This document shows, piece after piece, positions 37,901 through 45,348 of a stretch of 64,000 bases of DNA. The stretch is from positions 62,001-126,000 of the forward strand of contig CABQGK010000002.1 in NCBI GenBank assembly GCA_902463725.1, written 5' to 3'. Both the position numbers and the translations under genes were made by a program. The notes under the pieces are model-generated. The model was given only the letters and a program-made list of their open reading frames with translations. It was not told where the DNA came from and searched no databases. Position 1 is the stretch's first letter. Every line of letters starts with the position of its first letter. This stretch comes from an uncultured Sutterella sp. GTDB lineage: Bacteria; Pseudomonadota; Gammaproteobacteria; Burkholderiales; Burkholderiaceae_F.

Positions 37901-38418
37901 TGTAGCTCCACGTAGAGGCGCCCAGGAAAACGCTCTGCCCAGGTGGCGAGTTCCATGGGACCCGTTTTTTCCATCCCAAGCGAAATCAGACGCCCGAGTC
38001 GTCCGTCTGGCCCCCCTGTGAGCGCAATCAACCCCTCGGTGGCACCAGGCTCCTCAAACCACTTGTCTTCGATCTGACCACGATACTCGTCCTTGGGTTC
38101 CAAAAAGGCACGCGTTAAGAGCTCACAGAGCGAGTGGTAGCCCGCATGATTCATGCAATAGAGCGCCATGCGGTAGGGGTTATCAGGAAAGCCTGGGTTT
38201 TTGATACGAATATCGCACCCGATGATGGGCTTCAGCCCCGCCTGCTGCGCATGGGTGTAGAACCGTAGTCCCCCAAAAATATTCATCAAGTCCGTGATGC
38301 CGAGCGCAACACCCCCATCCTCGGCCACTTTGTGAATGGCGGGATCGATTCTCGTCAGACCATCGGTGACGGAATATTCGGTATGCATGCGCAGGTGAAC
38401 AAAACGGGGTTCGGACAT
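34975..38418 (-). CDS. dnaE: DNA polymerase III alpha subunit
   Basis: DnaE is the replicative DNA polymerase catalytic subunit. The 1147-residue protein has the N-terminal PHP domain (VHLRMHTEYSVTDGL at residues 7-21), the C-family polymerase core with GPGRGSGAG (362-370) and the catalytic aspartates in PDFDVDFC (403-410), then the beta-binding and tau-binding region and an OB-fold near residues 970-1060. Length is normal for proteobacterial DnaE1. The ATG is preceded by AAAGG. The cassette of defence genes follows directly. No lesion or insertion was noticed in dnaE itself. Confidence 0.97.
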   Translation of the reverse strand: MSEPRFVHLRMHTEYSVTDGLTRIDPAIHKVAEDGGVALGITDLMNIFGGLRFYTHAQQAGLKPIIGCDIRIKNPGFPDNPYRMALYCMNHAGYHSLCELLTRAFLEPKDEYRGQIEDKWFEEPGATEGLIALTGGPDGRLGRLISLGMEKTGPMELATWAERFPGRLYVELQRAGRPADEAIVRFLVNLAAEAGLPVVATHPVQFLERADFEAHEVRVCIAEGVGLSDAHRARRYTEEQYLKSEAEMLELFADIPSALANSVEIAKRCSLDGVLSKPQLPVFPTPAGMSLDDYMDQLSHEGLDKRLAFLYPDEKVRAEKRPAYEERLNYELGIIKKMQFPGYFLIVQDFINWSKTHGVPVGPGRGSGAGSLVAYSLGITDLDPLKFDLLFERFLNPERVSMPDFDVDFCQYNRDRTIEYVKATYGADAVSQIATFGTMGAKAVVRDVARVLNIPFGKADRLSKLIPAIPGKNVTLEETLETVPEFREAIESDEQYQELMRLARPLEGITRNLGMHAGGVLIAPGKLTDFCPLYNSDGSPENTISQYDKKDVENVGLVKFDFLGLTTLSILQKAKDYIDKLNPGTDFQLERIPIDDEPTYECFQKGNTAAIFQFESDGMRALLRDAKPDCLEDLVALNALYRPGPMDLIPDFIKRKFGQEEVTYLDERMEPVLRETYGIMVYQEQVMRVAQVVGGYSLGGADLLRRAMGKKNVEEMKRQREVFVKGAAERGVKESVATEIFDLMEKFAGYGFNKSHAAAYSYVAYQTAYLKVHHTAAFMAANLCMVMDQADKMKALIDDAKANGITVLPPDINESEWFFTAPDTEHIRFGLGGIKGMGQQQIETIMKSRVEGGPFKDIFDLAARAPGLSARHLESLVRVGAFDSLDSNRGRLFANVANAISAGQAAVASAGQSSLFGEEEALPVATMVDAAPWGGARQLREEKAALGFWLSGHMMDYYATELKRFGTTALSELADLRTAKGGKEVKISGIVSQARMVQGKNGAFGVLAIDDGTCTVEVRCFEETWAKYKALFEVDHVVCLRVLVRWSEFKKSNSLTLIDAMDLETFRARVAKHLIIAVGENMADEAFNKLTEQLQLQKMPDGPNLGIEVQSKDLAGVLYLPFTVRTADEVMDAIGEIPGVRAVRLEY

Positions 38419-38570
38419 AGTGACCTTTGAATTTGCGGTAGCCCGTAGTAGGAGCAGGCGTCAATGGGCGGGTGTCAAGAATTAGGGGATGCGCGCCTCG
38501 CTTCTCTGCGCTAGCACTGGGAAAGTGTCTCAACGCCAAGCGGCAGGCGCAATTCTCCATTTCATGGGAG

Positions 38571-38599
38571 AGATTAGCAAGGATTTAACTGTTTGGCAA
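38571..38599 (-). promoter_or_regulatory. Candidate dnaE promoter
   Basis: On the minus strand TTGCCA, a 17-base spacer and TAATCT, about 150 bases upstream of the dnaE start. The -35 matches five of six bases; the -10 is weaker. Confidence 0.35.
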
Positions 38600-38642
38600 A
38601 GATTTGATCCTCTGAATATTCGCGATCCACTGAGCACAGAGA

Positions 38643-38679
38643 CAAAAGAGCCTCCTTTCTTCTAGTGAGAGGAGGCTCT
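38643..38679 (-). terminator. Intrinsic terminator of apbE
   Basis: AGAGCCTCCT pairs with AGGAGGCTCT around a 13-base loop, and on the minus strand it runs into TTTTGTC. It lies 35 bases after the apbE stop. Confidence 0.82.
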
Positions 38680-38713
38680 GTTACGAGAGGTGAGCTCGCG
38701 CTTGGCTGCGCCG

Positions 38714-39820
38714 TTACTCGATCGTGCGCACCGTCATATCTTTGTCTGTGAGTACAAAAATGGGCTTAGCGGCGGGCGTCACAGCCACGGTCTTCATATC
38801 CGCATTGAGCAGCACCACCTTCATCCCTGCGTGCGCTTTCAAAAATGCGATGCTACGCTCCCAGCCCATACCAAAAAACGCGGTGCAAAGTGCATCGGCT
38901 TGAGCGCCGTCTTTATCGACAATCGAGACGCTCACCACGTCGGTTTTGACCGGTTGACCACTCTTGGGGTCAAGAATATGCCCGTAGCGCTTACCGTTTT
39001 CAATAAAGTAGCGCTCGTATGCGCCAGAGGTAATCACGCTCTCGTCACGCGCCAAAACATATCCAAAATACGCGTTACGATCCTCTTGGGGGTGCTGAAG
39101 GCCAATGCGCCAAGGCGTACCGTCTTGACGTTCACCAATGGCAACCACGTTACCGCCGAGGCTCAAAATGCCGCGCGTCAACCCCTCGCGTTTGAGTTCC
39201 TCCTGCATACGCTCACCGATATAGCCCTTGGCAATGCCGCCCAAATCAAGGCTCTGTCCTTCGCCCACTTGGACATAGTCCTGCCCATCATCGAGCTTAC
39301 CGACCTGTACACGACGGTAGTCGATCGTTTTGACGGCGGCGCGAATCGCCTCGCTTGAGGGGACATGCTCACCACCGAAGCCAATTTTCCAGACGTTCAC
39401 AAGCGCGCCAATCGTGGGCTCAAAAGCGCCATCGGAGAGTTTCGCAACGGCAAGCGAGCGGCGCACAAGATCCGCAATTTCCGCTGGCACAGGGATCTTT
39501 TCGCCCGCATGGTGATTCACGTCATTTAAGGGGCTGTCGCGATGCACGGTCAACAAATCGTCATACTCGGTCGCTAGCTCATCGGCACGGTCCGCCAAGC
39601 GGCGCGCCTCTTCGCTTGACTTACCAAAGGTTTTGATGTTAATGACCGTGCCCATATGTAGCGTATTGAGCGTGACCACATAACGCTCTTCACCATCACT
39701 CTGAACCGCTGTCACCTCAGCATTGCTCTTGGGCGCGCTCTCTTGAGCAGCCATGAGCTCACCCGAACTCAACACCAAAAGGGAAAGTCCCAACAGGACT
39801 GTCTTACGCAGCGAAAACAT
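38714..39820 (-). CDS. apbE: FAD:protein FMN transferase (ApbE/Ftp)
   Basis: ApbE moves FMN from FAD onto a Thr or Ser of exported flavoproteins, in the periplasm. The 368-residue protein starts with a signal peptide (residues about 1-24, ending LMAAQ) without a lipobox cysteine. Family motifs are all present: TLHMGTVINI, GAFEPTIGALVNVW, DLGGIAKGYIGER, ILSLGGNV, YGHILDPKSG and the metal-binding region DKDGAQADALCTAFFGMG. GGTAGG upstream is a usable ribosome site. It lies 121 bases downstream of an FMN-binding protein gene, its most likely substrate. Confidence 0.94.
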   Translation of the reverse strand: MFSLRKTVLLGLSLLVLSSGELMAAQESAPKSNAEVTAVQSDGEERYVVTLNTLHMGTVINIKTFGKSSEEARRLADRADELATEYDDLLTVHRDSPLNDVNHHAGEKIPVPAEIADLVRRSLAVAKLSDGAFEPTIGALVNVWKIGFGGEHVPSSEAIRAAVKTIDYRRVQVGKLDDGQDYVQVGEGQSLDLGGIAKGYIGERMQEELKREGLTRGILSLGGNVVAIGERQDGTPWRIGLQHPQEDRNAYFGYVLARDESVITSGAYERYFIENGKRYGHILDPKSGQPVKTDVVSVSIVDKDGAQADALCTAFFGMGWERSIAFLKAHAGMKVVLLNADMKTVAVTPAAKPIFVLTDKDMTVRTIE

Positions 39821-39840
39821 GCAAAACCTACCTAAACGTC

Positions 39841-39877
39841 AAAAAACAAAAAAGGGAGATTCCGAAAAACCTCCCTT
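39841..39877 (-). terminator. Terminator after the FMN-binding gene
   Basis: AAGGGAG pairs with CTCCCTT around a 12-base loop and, on the minus strand, runs into a T-tract. It separates the FMN-binding gene from apbE, so apbE expression may depend on partial read-through. Confidence 0.8.
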
Positions 39878-39941
39878 CTCTCTGTCACCGTTGGGGCGCT
39901 ACACGAACTTCGTAGCGTGAGCCGCCCCAGAGGGAAACAAA

Positions 39942-40271
39942 TTACTTGGCCTTGGAAAGAGCGTCCTTGACCGCGGCACGGATGCCTTCGCTCGAGAGCG
40001 TAGCACCGGCGGCGTTTTCGACACCGTCAACACCGTTCTTGGCGACGATCTTCGGGAGCATTTCTTCCTGAGCAGCACCGATGATCATGTCGGTTTCACC
40101 GTGCTTGAGAACCTTGACTTCAGCGATCTTGCCGCCCTTGACGTCGACCTGAACCTGAATCTTGGAGGCACGACCCTGACCTTCGCCAGTGTAGGAACCG
40201 TCTTTGTAGGCAGCCTGAGCAGCACCAGCAGCAAGGAGAGCCGCGGCAGCAACAGCGATGAACTTCTTCAT
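39942..40271 (-). CDS. Small exported FMN-binding domain protein
   Basis: This is a 109-residue periplasmic protein made of a signal peptide (1-20, cut after AQA) and a single FMN-binding domain of the NqrC/RnfG type. The domain reads YKDGSYTGEGQGRAS..IQVQVDVKGGKI, then AAGATLSSEGI at the C-terminal end. In this family FMN is attached through a phosphoester to the last residue of (S/T)GAT-x-(T/S). Here the motif is AGATLS, with Ser93 as the acceptor candidate. Proteins like this shuttle electrons to periplasmic reductases such as flavinylated fumarate or urocanate reductases. GAGG lies nine bases before the ATG. The apbE gene follows directly. Confidence 0.88.
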   Translation of the reverse strand: MKKFIAVAAAALLAAGAAQAAYKDGSYTGEGQGRASKIQVQVDVKGGKIAEVKVLKHGETDMIIGAAQEEMLPKIVAKNGVDGVENAAGATLSSEGIRAAVKDALSKAK

Positions 40272-40438
40272 AATGATAACCTCAATAATTTGTCGTTATT
40301 TCCCGCTGGGCTCACGAGCAACCACTTTTGAAAAGTGAGTCTTGCGAGCGCCAGACAGTCGGCAGAAATCAATTCGTTTCTACCGCCCGCCAGATGCGTA
40401 AGAGACCTTAATGGCTCGCAGAACACATCGCCTGACGG

Positions 40439-40516
40439 AGCGTGGTTGATCTTACCACAACCACGCTACGCAACGGCAAACGGGTCCGTGACAAATTTTT
40501 TGTCTATGTAACGGAC
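40439..40516 (-). other. Two hairpins downstream of the Ala/Lys-rich gene
   Basis: AGCGTGGTT/AACCACGCT (40439-40447 with 40459-40467), and a longer structure with GTCCGT and GACAAA pairing to TTTGTC and ACGGAC (40484-40516). Both lie after the minus-strand gene ending at 40536 and are candidate transcript-end structures. The promoter of the FMN-binding gene should also lie in this 264-base gap, but I cannot place it. Confidence 0.45.
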
Positions 40517-40535
40517 GCTCTTCAACGGGCAGCCA

Positions 40536-40787
40536 TTACTTAGCAGCAGCCTTTTCAGCGGCAGCCTTGGCGTGCTTGGCCTTTTCATGGACCTTGCCTT
40601 CAGCCTTCTTGGCATGAGCCTCGGCCTTCTTGGCGTGAGCCTTCACGGCCTGCTTGGCAGCAGGCGCAGCGCTCTGCGCTTCAGCCTGAACCTGAGCGGC
40701 GTCGCTCGCGGCGGTATTGAGGTCAGCAGCGTGCACAGAACCCATAGCGAAAAGGGAAGCAGCCATCAGGAGGAAAACGTTTTTCAT
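40536..40787 (-). CDS. Small exported Ala/Lys-rich protein
   Basis: An 83-residue product with a clear signal peptide (about 1-20, cut after VHA). The mature part is mostly alanine, lysine and histidine in repeated AKKAEAHAKKAE-type units, expected to be one long helix and strongly basic. It resembles histone H1-like or AlgP-like tails in composition, but a signal peptide argues for export. I do not recognise a functional family. Upstream of the FMN-binding gene on the same strand, but hairpins in the 264-base gap make co-transcription doubtful. Confidence 0.7.
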   Translation of the reverse strand: MKNVFLLMAASLFAMGSVHAADLNTAASDAAQVQAEAQSAAPAAKQAVKAHAKKAEAHAKKAEGKVHEKAKHAKAAAEKAAAK

Positions 40788-41086
40788 AGCAGAAATGCCT
40801 TTATTTCAAAAAATTGATAGGAAGCGCGTTTCTTCTCTGCCGTCCTATCTAAAAGCCGCCCTCGGGGAAGTTTTCTTTACATGACCCCGAGATGGCAGGG
40901 GTCTGTTCAACAGGCGCTAAGCCCTTGTGGGAGAGGCACTCAAGCCGCATTCCCGTTGAACTGAGGCGTATGCTAGCACTAGGGTTAACCCTGAGAGAGT
41001 AACGAATTCTAAATTTCGTTTCCGCTCGCTTCCGCCGTTGCTATGCCGTAACAAACTAGGCCTTATTTGACGCAATTTTGACGTTC

Positions 41087-41124
41087 GGTTGTGCCAATAC
41101 CATAAGTGCGGTATAGGCACAACC
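41087..41124. repeat. Long hairpin, 14 of 15 base pairs
   Basis: GGTTGTGCCAATACC pairs with GGTATAGGCACAACC with one A-A mismatch and an 8-base loop. No T-run follows on either strand. Confidence 0.6.
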
Positions 41125-41185
41125 ACTTGATTAGACAGAGTTTTTACCGCCAGCGACATCCGCGCCGAGCGGCGCTCTGCGATAG

Positions 41186-41221
41186 GAGGCATGGACGCAC
41201 TCGAGTGCGCCCCTCTGCCTC
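41186..41221. repeat. Nested palindrome after the phosphoethanolamine transferase gene
   Basis: The perfect 14-base palindrome CGCACTCGAGTGCG (41196-41209) sits inside GAGGCA/TGCCTC arms. It lies 20 bases after the stop of the minus-strand gene and may stabilise or end its message. Confidence 0.5.
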
Positions 41222-41240
41222 ACAAAAACGGTTCAGCGCG

Positions 41241-42872
41241 CTAAGGCTCTTGTGCATGGATGAATTGCGAGAGCGACTCCTCACGGAAGTGCTCCACTTC
41301 AACGAGCGAGCCGCTAGGGCCGCGCACGCGCCTCTGATCGGCGCAAGGCGCGTCTGAGAGCCACGCACAGTCTGGTGCTGCCACGGGACCCACTGCCTTC
41401 ACGCCAAGCCACTCGGCTAGCATGAGCGAGAGGTAACGGCCACTACGCGCGGCATGCACATCGGCGCTCTGCTCAATACGGCTGCCGACCATCACAAAAG
41501 GAACACGGAAAATATCCACCGTATCCGTGCGGTGCTTAAGCGCCCAACCTTCGCTCGTTTTCATGAACCCCAAACCATGGTCTGCCGTATAGATAAGGCT
41601 CCAGTCACCGCCGCTTTGCTTAGCGAGCAGATCCGCAACGCGTGCAAGCAGCGCATCCGTTCGTCGCAGACTCTCGATGTAGCAGGAGAGTTCTTGGCTC
41701 ATGAAGTATTCATGGTAAGCGCCATCGGTGCGGTTGCAGGCCACGGGGTGCGAGCCCCAGAGATGCAGCACGATGAAGCGCCGTTTCCCGTCGGGTTTCA
41801 CCAACTCAGCAAGCGGCTCTAGAAGCGATGTATCATCACGCGCCACACTGGGATGCTCCTCCGTAAACCACACCGTATCGGCAAACCCAGCCGCTAGGCT
41901 AATGACGGAGTCATCTTTGCCACGACGGTGTTGGTTTGAGAGCCATGCGGTCTCATAGCCCGCGAGCTTAGCCAGACTCATGATGTTGTCACCAGCCATC
42001 GCCCGTCCCTCACCCGCAGGTGCATAAAGTTCAAGCGAGAGCGATGGGACAGTTGCAAACGAAGCTGAAATAAAATCCGTCCAACGGATGGAAGGCTGAC
42101 TGCTCATCCAGGGCGTGTTCTGCCAGGGGCCGCCGTAGTGTTGCATGAAATCACGTCGTACGCTCTCGCCCATCACGAACACGCACGTGCGGCAAGCCGC
42201 TCGCCCTGCCACCTCACGTATTTCCGCCTCATTAAGCGGCCGCACCTGCCAGTGCACCGTCCGGTTGAAAATGCTCTCCTCAGGCGCCGCATACTTCGCG
42301 CCTTGCCAAGCGCGTAGCGCATCACGCGCAATCACCACTTCATTGATGCGCACCATATGGAGCCCCCAATTGTGCTTGACTGTGGCTCGCACAAGCGAGG
42401 CACCATTGATGGCGATGAGTGCCGCAATCGCACCCACCGCCCAAGGGCGGCGCGCAAGGTAATCAATACGCCCTTGGCGTGAAAACCATACCAGTGCTGC
42501 CGCCAGTAGCAAACTCAGGGCGTAAAACACGGGGACCGCACGCGGCAGAAGCGCAAAAAATTCTTTGGCTTCAGCGGGATTGGTGTTGATGAGCGCGGCC
42601 ACCGCATTGGCATCGACCACGCCATAGGAAAGTCCCACCGCGCCATAGAGTAGCGCGAGCACTAGCCAAAGACCCAAGTAGAGCATCAAACCGGCGCGCT
42701 TCAAGTAGAAGTGCACGAGCACCGCAATAGCTACACCACTTGCCGCATCTCGCAGCACATAGCCCGAAGGGGCGTAGCCGAGCATATAGCGAACGGTTAG
42801 GAAGAAAAGGTAAACGAGTACTGGATAGGCAAGTCCTCGCAATAGCGCGCGAGGACTGAATCGATACGACAT
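41241..42872 (-). CDS. Phosphoethanolamine transferase, EptA-like
   Basis: This 543-residue inner-membrane enzyme is of the sulfatase/alkaline phosphatase superfamily and would add phosphoethanolamine to lipid A or another envelope glycan. Five membrane segments occupy residues about 10-165. The periplasmic catalytic domain starts near 225 with the metal ligand motif VFVMGESVRRD (235-237 GES), then NTPWM with Thr253 as the likely nucleophile, LHLWGSHP, and YTADHGLGF near 430 carrying the second metal ligands. Length is normal. Lipid A modification by such enzymes can lower polymyxin binding, but substrate cannot be read from the sequence. It stands apart from its neighbours. Confidence 0.88.
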   Translation of the reverse strand: MSYRFSPRALLRGLAYPVLVYLFFLTVRYMLGYAPSGYVLRDAASGVAIAVLVHFYLKRAGLMLYLGLWLVLALLYGAVGLSYGVVDANAVAALINTNPAEAKEFFALLPRAVPVFYALSLLLAAALVWFSRQGRIDYLARRPWAVGAIAALIAINGASLVRATVKHNWGLHMVRINEVVIARDALRAWQGAKYAAPEESIFNRTVHWQVRPLNEAEIREVAGRAACRTCVFVMGESVRRDFMQHYGGPWQNTPWMSSQPSIRWTDFISASFATVPSLSLELYAPAGEGRAMAGDNIMSLAKLAGYETAWLSNQHRRGKDDSVISLAAGFADTVWFTEEHPSVARDDTSLLEPLAELVKPDGKRRFIVLHLWGSHPVACNRTDGAYHEYFMSQELSCYIESLRRTDALLARVADLLAKQSGGDWSLIYTADHGLGFMKTSEGWALKHRTDTVDIFRVPFVMVGSRIEQSADVHAARSGRYLSLMLAEWLGVKAVGPVAAPDCAWLSDAPCADQRRVRGPSGSLVEVEHFREESLSQFIHAQEP

Positions 42873-42970
42873 GGGTCGGTGACTCCGCTCGGTCTAAGTT
42901 GAGTAGTCTAAGAGTGAAGAAGATGGAGACGGTCTATGGACCTTTGCGCAGCGCACTGCGGCTCAAACGT

Positions 42971-43055
42971 AGGGCGGCACGCGGCCGCCCTTTTGATAAA
43001 AAATATTTTGCCTTTGCACGCGGATGCGCGCTCAAAGTGCTGTGAGCGCGCATCC
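42971..43055 (-). other. Hairpins at the end of glnS
   Basis: A perfect 13-bp stem GGATGCGCGCTCA/TGAGCGCGCATCC (43022-43055) begins 12 bases after the glnS stop. A second stem AGGGCGGC/GCCGCCCT (42971-42991) is followed by TTTT on the plus strand. The first is the likely glnS terminator or transcript end. Confidence 0.55.
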
Positions 43056-43066
43056 TGCGGTGAGGC

Positions 43067-45133
43067 TTACTTACCCCAAGCGTCACGCAGACCAACCGCG
43101 AGGTTGAAGACAGGCTTCTCAGTGCGATGGTCGACGCGGTCGGCCACAAAGTAGCCGTTACGCTCGAACTGGAACTTCGTATCGGGCGCAGCGGCAGCAG
43201 CTGCGGGTTCCACAAAGCCCGCGAGCACTTCCTTGCTGTTGGGGGTGAGACGATCGAGGAAGTTTCCTTCGCCCTCGTCGGGGTGCGGCACATTGAAGAG
43301 TCGGTCATAGACACGAATTTCCGCGGGCACTGCGCTCGTGGCGTCAAGCCAATGAATCGTGGCCTTGGTCTTAACCGTCATGCTACCTTCGGAGCCCGAG
43401 CGAGTTTCAGGCAGGTAGCGAGCATGCACCGCAATGACTCGGCCGTTTTCATCCTTATCCACCGAGGTGGGCACCACCACATACCCATAGCGCAGGCGCA
43501 CAGGCTTGGCTTCGGAGCCATCGGCAGGAATGGTCAGACGGCGATAGCCCTTGGGCGGAACTTCCGCAAAGTCCTCTTCTTCAATCCAAAGCTCTCTAGA
43601 GAAGGTGATCTTGCGAGACCCCATTTCAGGATAGAGCGGATGGTTCTGCGCCTCCATCTCTTCGACCTGTCCTTCAGGATAGTTGTCGATGATGAGCTTG
43701 AGCGGACGCATCACGGCAACGCGCCGTTCAGCACGCGCCTCCAAATCTTCGCGCAGACACTGCTCGAGCACAGAATAGTCGATCCAGCCACCCGCCACAC
43801 GCGAGACACCGCAACGCTCAGCAAAGAGCTGCAAGCTCTCTGGGGTAAAGCCGCGGCGGCGCAAACCGACGATTGTCGGCATACGCGGATCGTCCCAGCC
43901 ATCGACGTGGTGCTCACGCACAAGCTGGATGAGCTTACGCTTGCTCACCACCACATACGTGAGGTTAAGGCGATTGAACTCGTACTGATGCGAGAGCAGG
44001 AAGAAATTCGGGCGAACCACGTCAAGCCCGACCTGCATGATCGGGGTAAAGTTCTCGGGGAACTCCAAAATAAGCGCAAAGAGCTCTTCAACCTCGGCGG
44101 TAAAGCTAGAGGGCACCACGCCGCCAAACCCTTCGAGAATGGCACGAGCCTTCACTTCTGGCAAGCTCTGCCCAAGCTTATGTAACGCGCCCATAACACG
44201 CTCGATAAAGCCAAGGGCACGATCATCCTCACCCGCGGCCATCTTGCGCAAAATCACCAGCGCCTCTTCGTACTGCGGCGTGCGCAGCACAGGAATGATG
44301 CGCTCGAGCGCCCAATCGTAGAACGCACGCTGATCCTCAAATTCAAGGGTGCAGATCGAGTGGGTGATGTTTTCAAGCGAGTCCTCAATCGGATGCGCAA
44401 AGGTGTACATCGGATAGACGCACCACTTATTACCCGTCGCGTGATGCTCGGCAAAGCGAATACGGTAGATCGCAGGGTCACGCAGATTGATGTTGGGGCT
44501 CGCCATGTCGATCTTGGCACGCAACACCATGCTGCCTTCCGCGTGCTTGCCGTCGCGCATTTCGTGAAAGAGGCGGAGATTTTCCTCAACGCTACGATCA
44601 CGATAGGGAGAGTTGCGACCAGGCTCACGCAGCGTGCCACGGCTCTCTCGCATCTCATCTGCGCTCTGCTCGTCCACATAGGCATAGCCCGTCTTGATCA
44701 GATGCTCGGCAAAGGCATACATGTAGTCGAAGTACGAGCTCGCAAAATAGAGATTCGACTCCTTGCCGTACTGCCAATCAAAGCCAAGCCAGCGCACGCT
44801 ATCCTTGATGCCGTCGACGTATTCCTGATCCTCTTTTTCCGGATTGGTGTCGTCAAAACGCATGTGACACGCGCCACCATAAGCCTTTGCTAAACCGAAA
44901 TTCAGGCAGATGCTCTTGGCGTGACCAATATGAAGGTAGCCATTGGGCTCCGGCGGGAAACGCGTACGAATCTTTGCAGTATCAGGCTCTCCCTTAAGTT
45001 GCTCGCTATAAGGAGCGGGATGCCCACACCAAAGACGCGGCGTATTGGCACCACGAGCCAAATCGTCCTCAATGATATTTCGAATAAAGTTGGTCGTCTG
45101 AGGGGTATCAGGCGCAGTAGCTTCAGAGCTCAT
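43067..45133 (-). CDS. glnS: Glutaminyl-tRNA synthetase with a large core insertion
   Basis: GlnRS charges tRNA-Gln directly. The 688-residue protein has the class I HIGH motif in GYLHIGHAK (66-73), FDDTNPEKE, and the KMSKS equivalent VSKRKL (396-401). The C-terminal beta-barrel anticodon domains follow. It exceeds the usual 550-590 residues because of an insertion at about 284-381, between the IIPVLRTPQYE segment and QYEFNRLNLTYVVVSKRK, which are adjacent in other GlnRS. The insert is helical, with KMAAGEDDRALGFIERV and EFPENFTPIMQ segments, keeps the frame and uses ordinary codons. An acidic N-terminal tail is normal. The rest of the protein looks intact, so it is presumably active. Confidence 0.95.
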   Translation of the reverse strand: MSSEATAPDTPQTTNFIRNIIEDDLARGANTPRLWCGHPAPYSEQLKGEPDTAKIRTRFPPEPNGYLHIGHAKSICLNFGLAKAYGGACHMRFDDTNPEKEDQEYVDGIKDSVRWLGFDWQYGKESNLYFASSYFDYMYAFAEHLIKTGYAYVDEQSADEMRESRGTLREPGRNSPYRDRSVEENLRLFHEMRDGKHAEGSMVLRAKIDMASPNINLRDPAIYRIRFAEHHATGNKWCVYPMYTFAHPIEDSLENITHSICTLEFEDQRAFYDWALERIIPVLRTPQYEEALVILRKMAAGEDDRALGFIERVMGALHKLGQSLPEVKARAILEGFGGVVPSSFTAEVEELFALILEFPENFTPIMQVGLDVVRPNFFLLSHQYEFNRLNLTYVVVSKRKLIQLVREHHVDGWDDPRMPTIVGLRRRGFTPESLQLFAERCGVSRVAGGWIDYSVLEQCLREDLEARAERRVAVMRPLKLIIDNYPEGQVEEMEAQNHPLYPEMGSRKITFSRELWIEEEDFAEVPPKGYRRLTIPADGSEAKPVRLRYGYVVVPTSVDKDENGRVIAVHARYLPETRSGSEGSMTVKTKATIHWLDATSAVPAEIRVYDRLFNVPHPDEGEGNFLDRLTPNSKEVLAGFVEPAAAAAAPDTKFQFERNGYFVADRVDHRTEKPVFNLAVGLRDAWGK

Positions 45134-45348
45134 CTGTCTATTCCAAAACGCAGGATGTTTCTTGGGTAAGAGCTTGGCGCAACAGGCGCTGCACTTGCAA
45201 GCCGTACCGTTTTATCTAGTTAACCACACAAAGGGCTGTGGGACGCCGCACAGGGGTGGGAGGCGAGCAAAGAGAATGCTCTGCCATCGCCATCAAGCGT
45301 CCCCCAATGGATAGCCCTGAGGCAGTATGTCGAATTATTCTACCAAAT

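Larger units (their letters stand above)
40788..41240. other. Structured intergenic region without a supported gene
   Basis: A 453-base gap between two minus-strand genes. It contains CTCGGGG/CCCCGAG (40861-40891), a long near-perfect hairpin (41087-41124) and a nested palindrome (41186-41221). A 91-codon minus-strand frame here has no family resemblance and no good ribosome site, so I do not call it. A small RNA is possible. Confidence 0.45.

Noticed and set aside
40917..41192. A 91-codon minus-strand frame in the intergenic gap
   Set aside because: Overlaps a strong hairpin, has no ribosome site and no recognisable domain.
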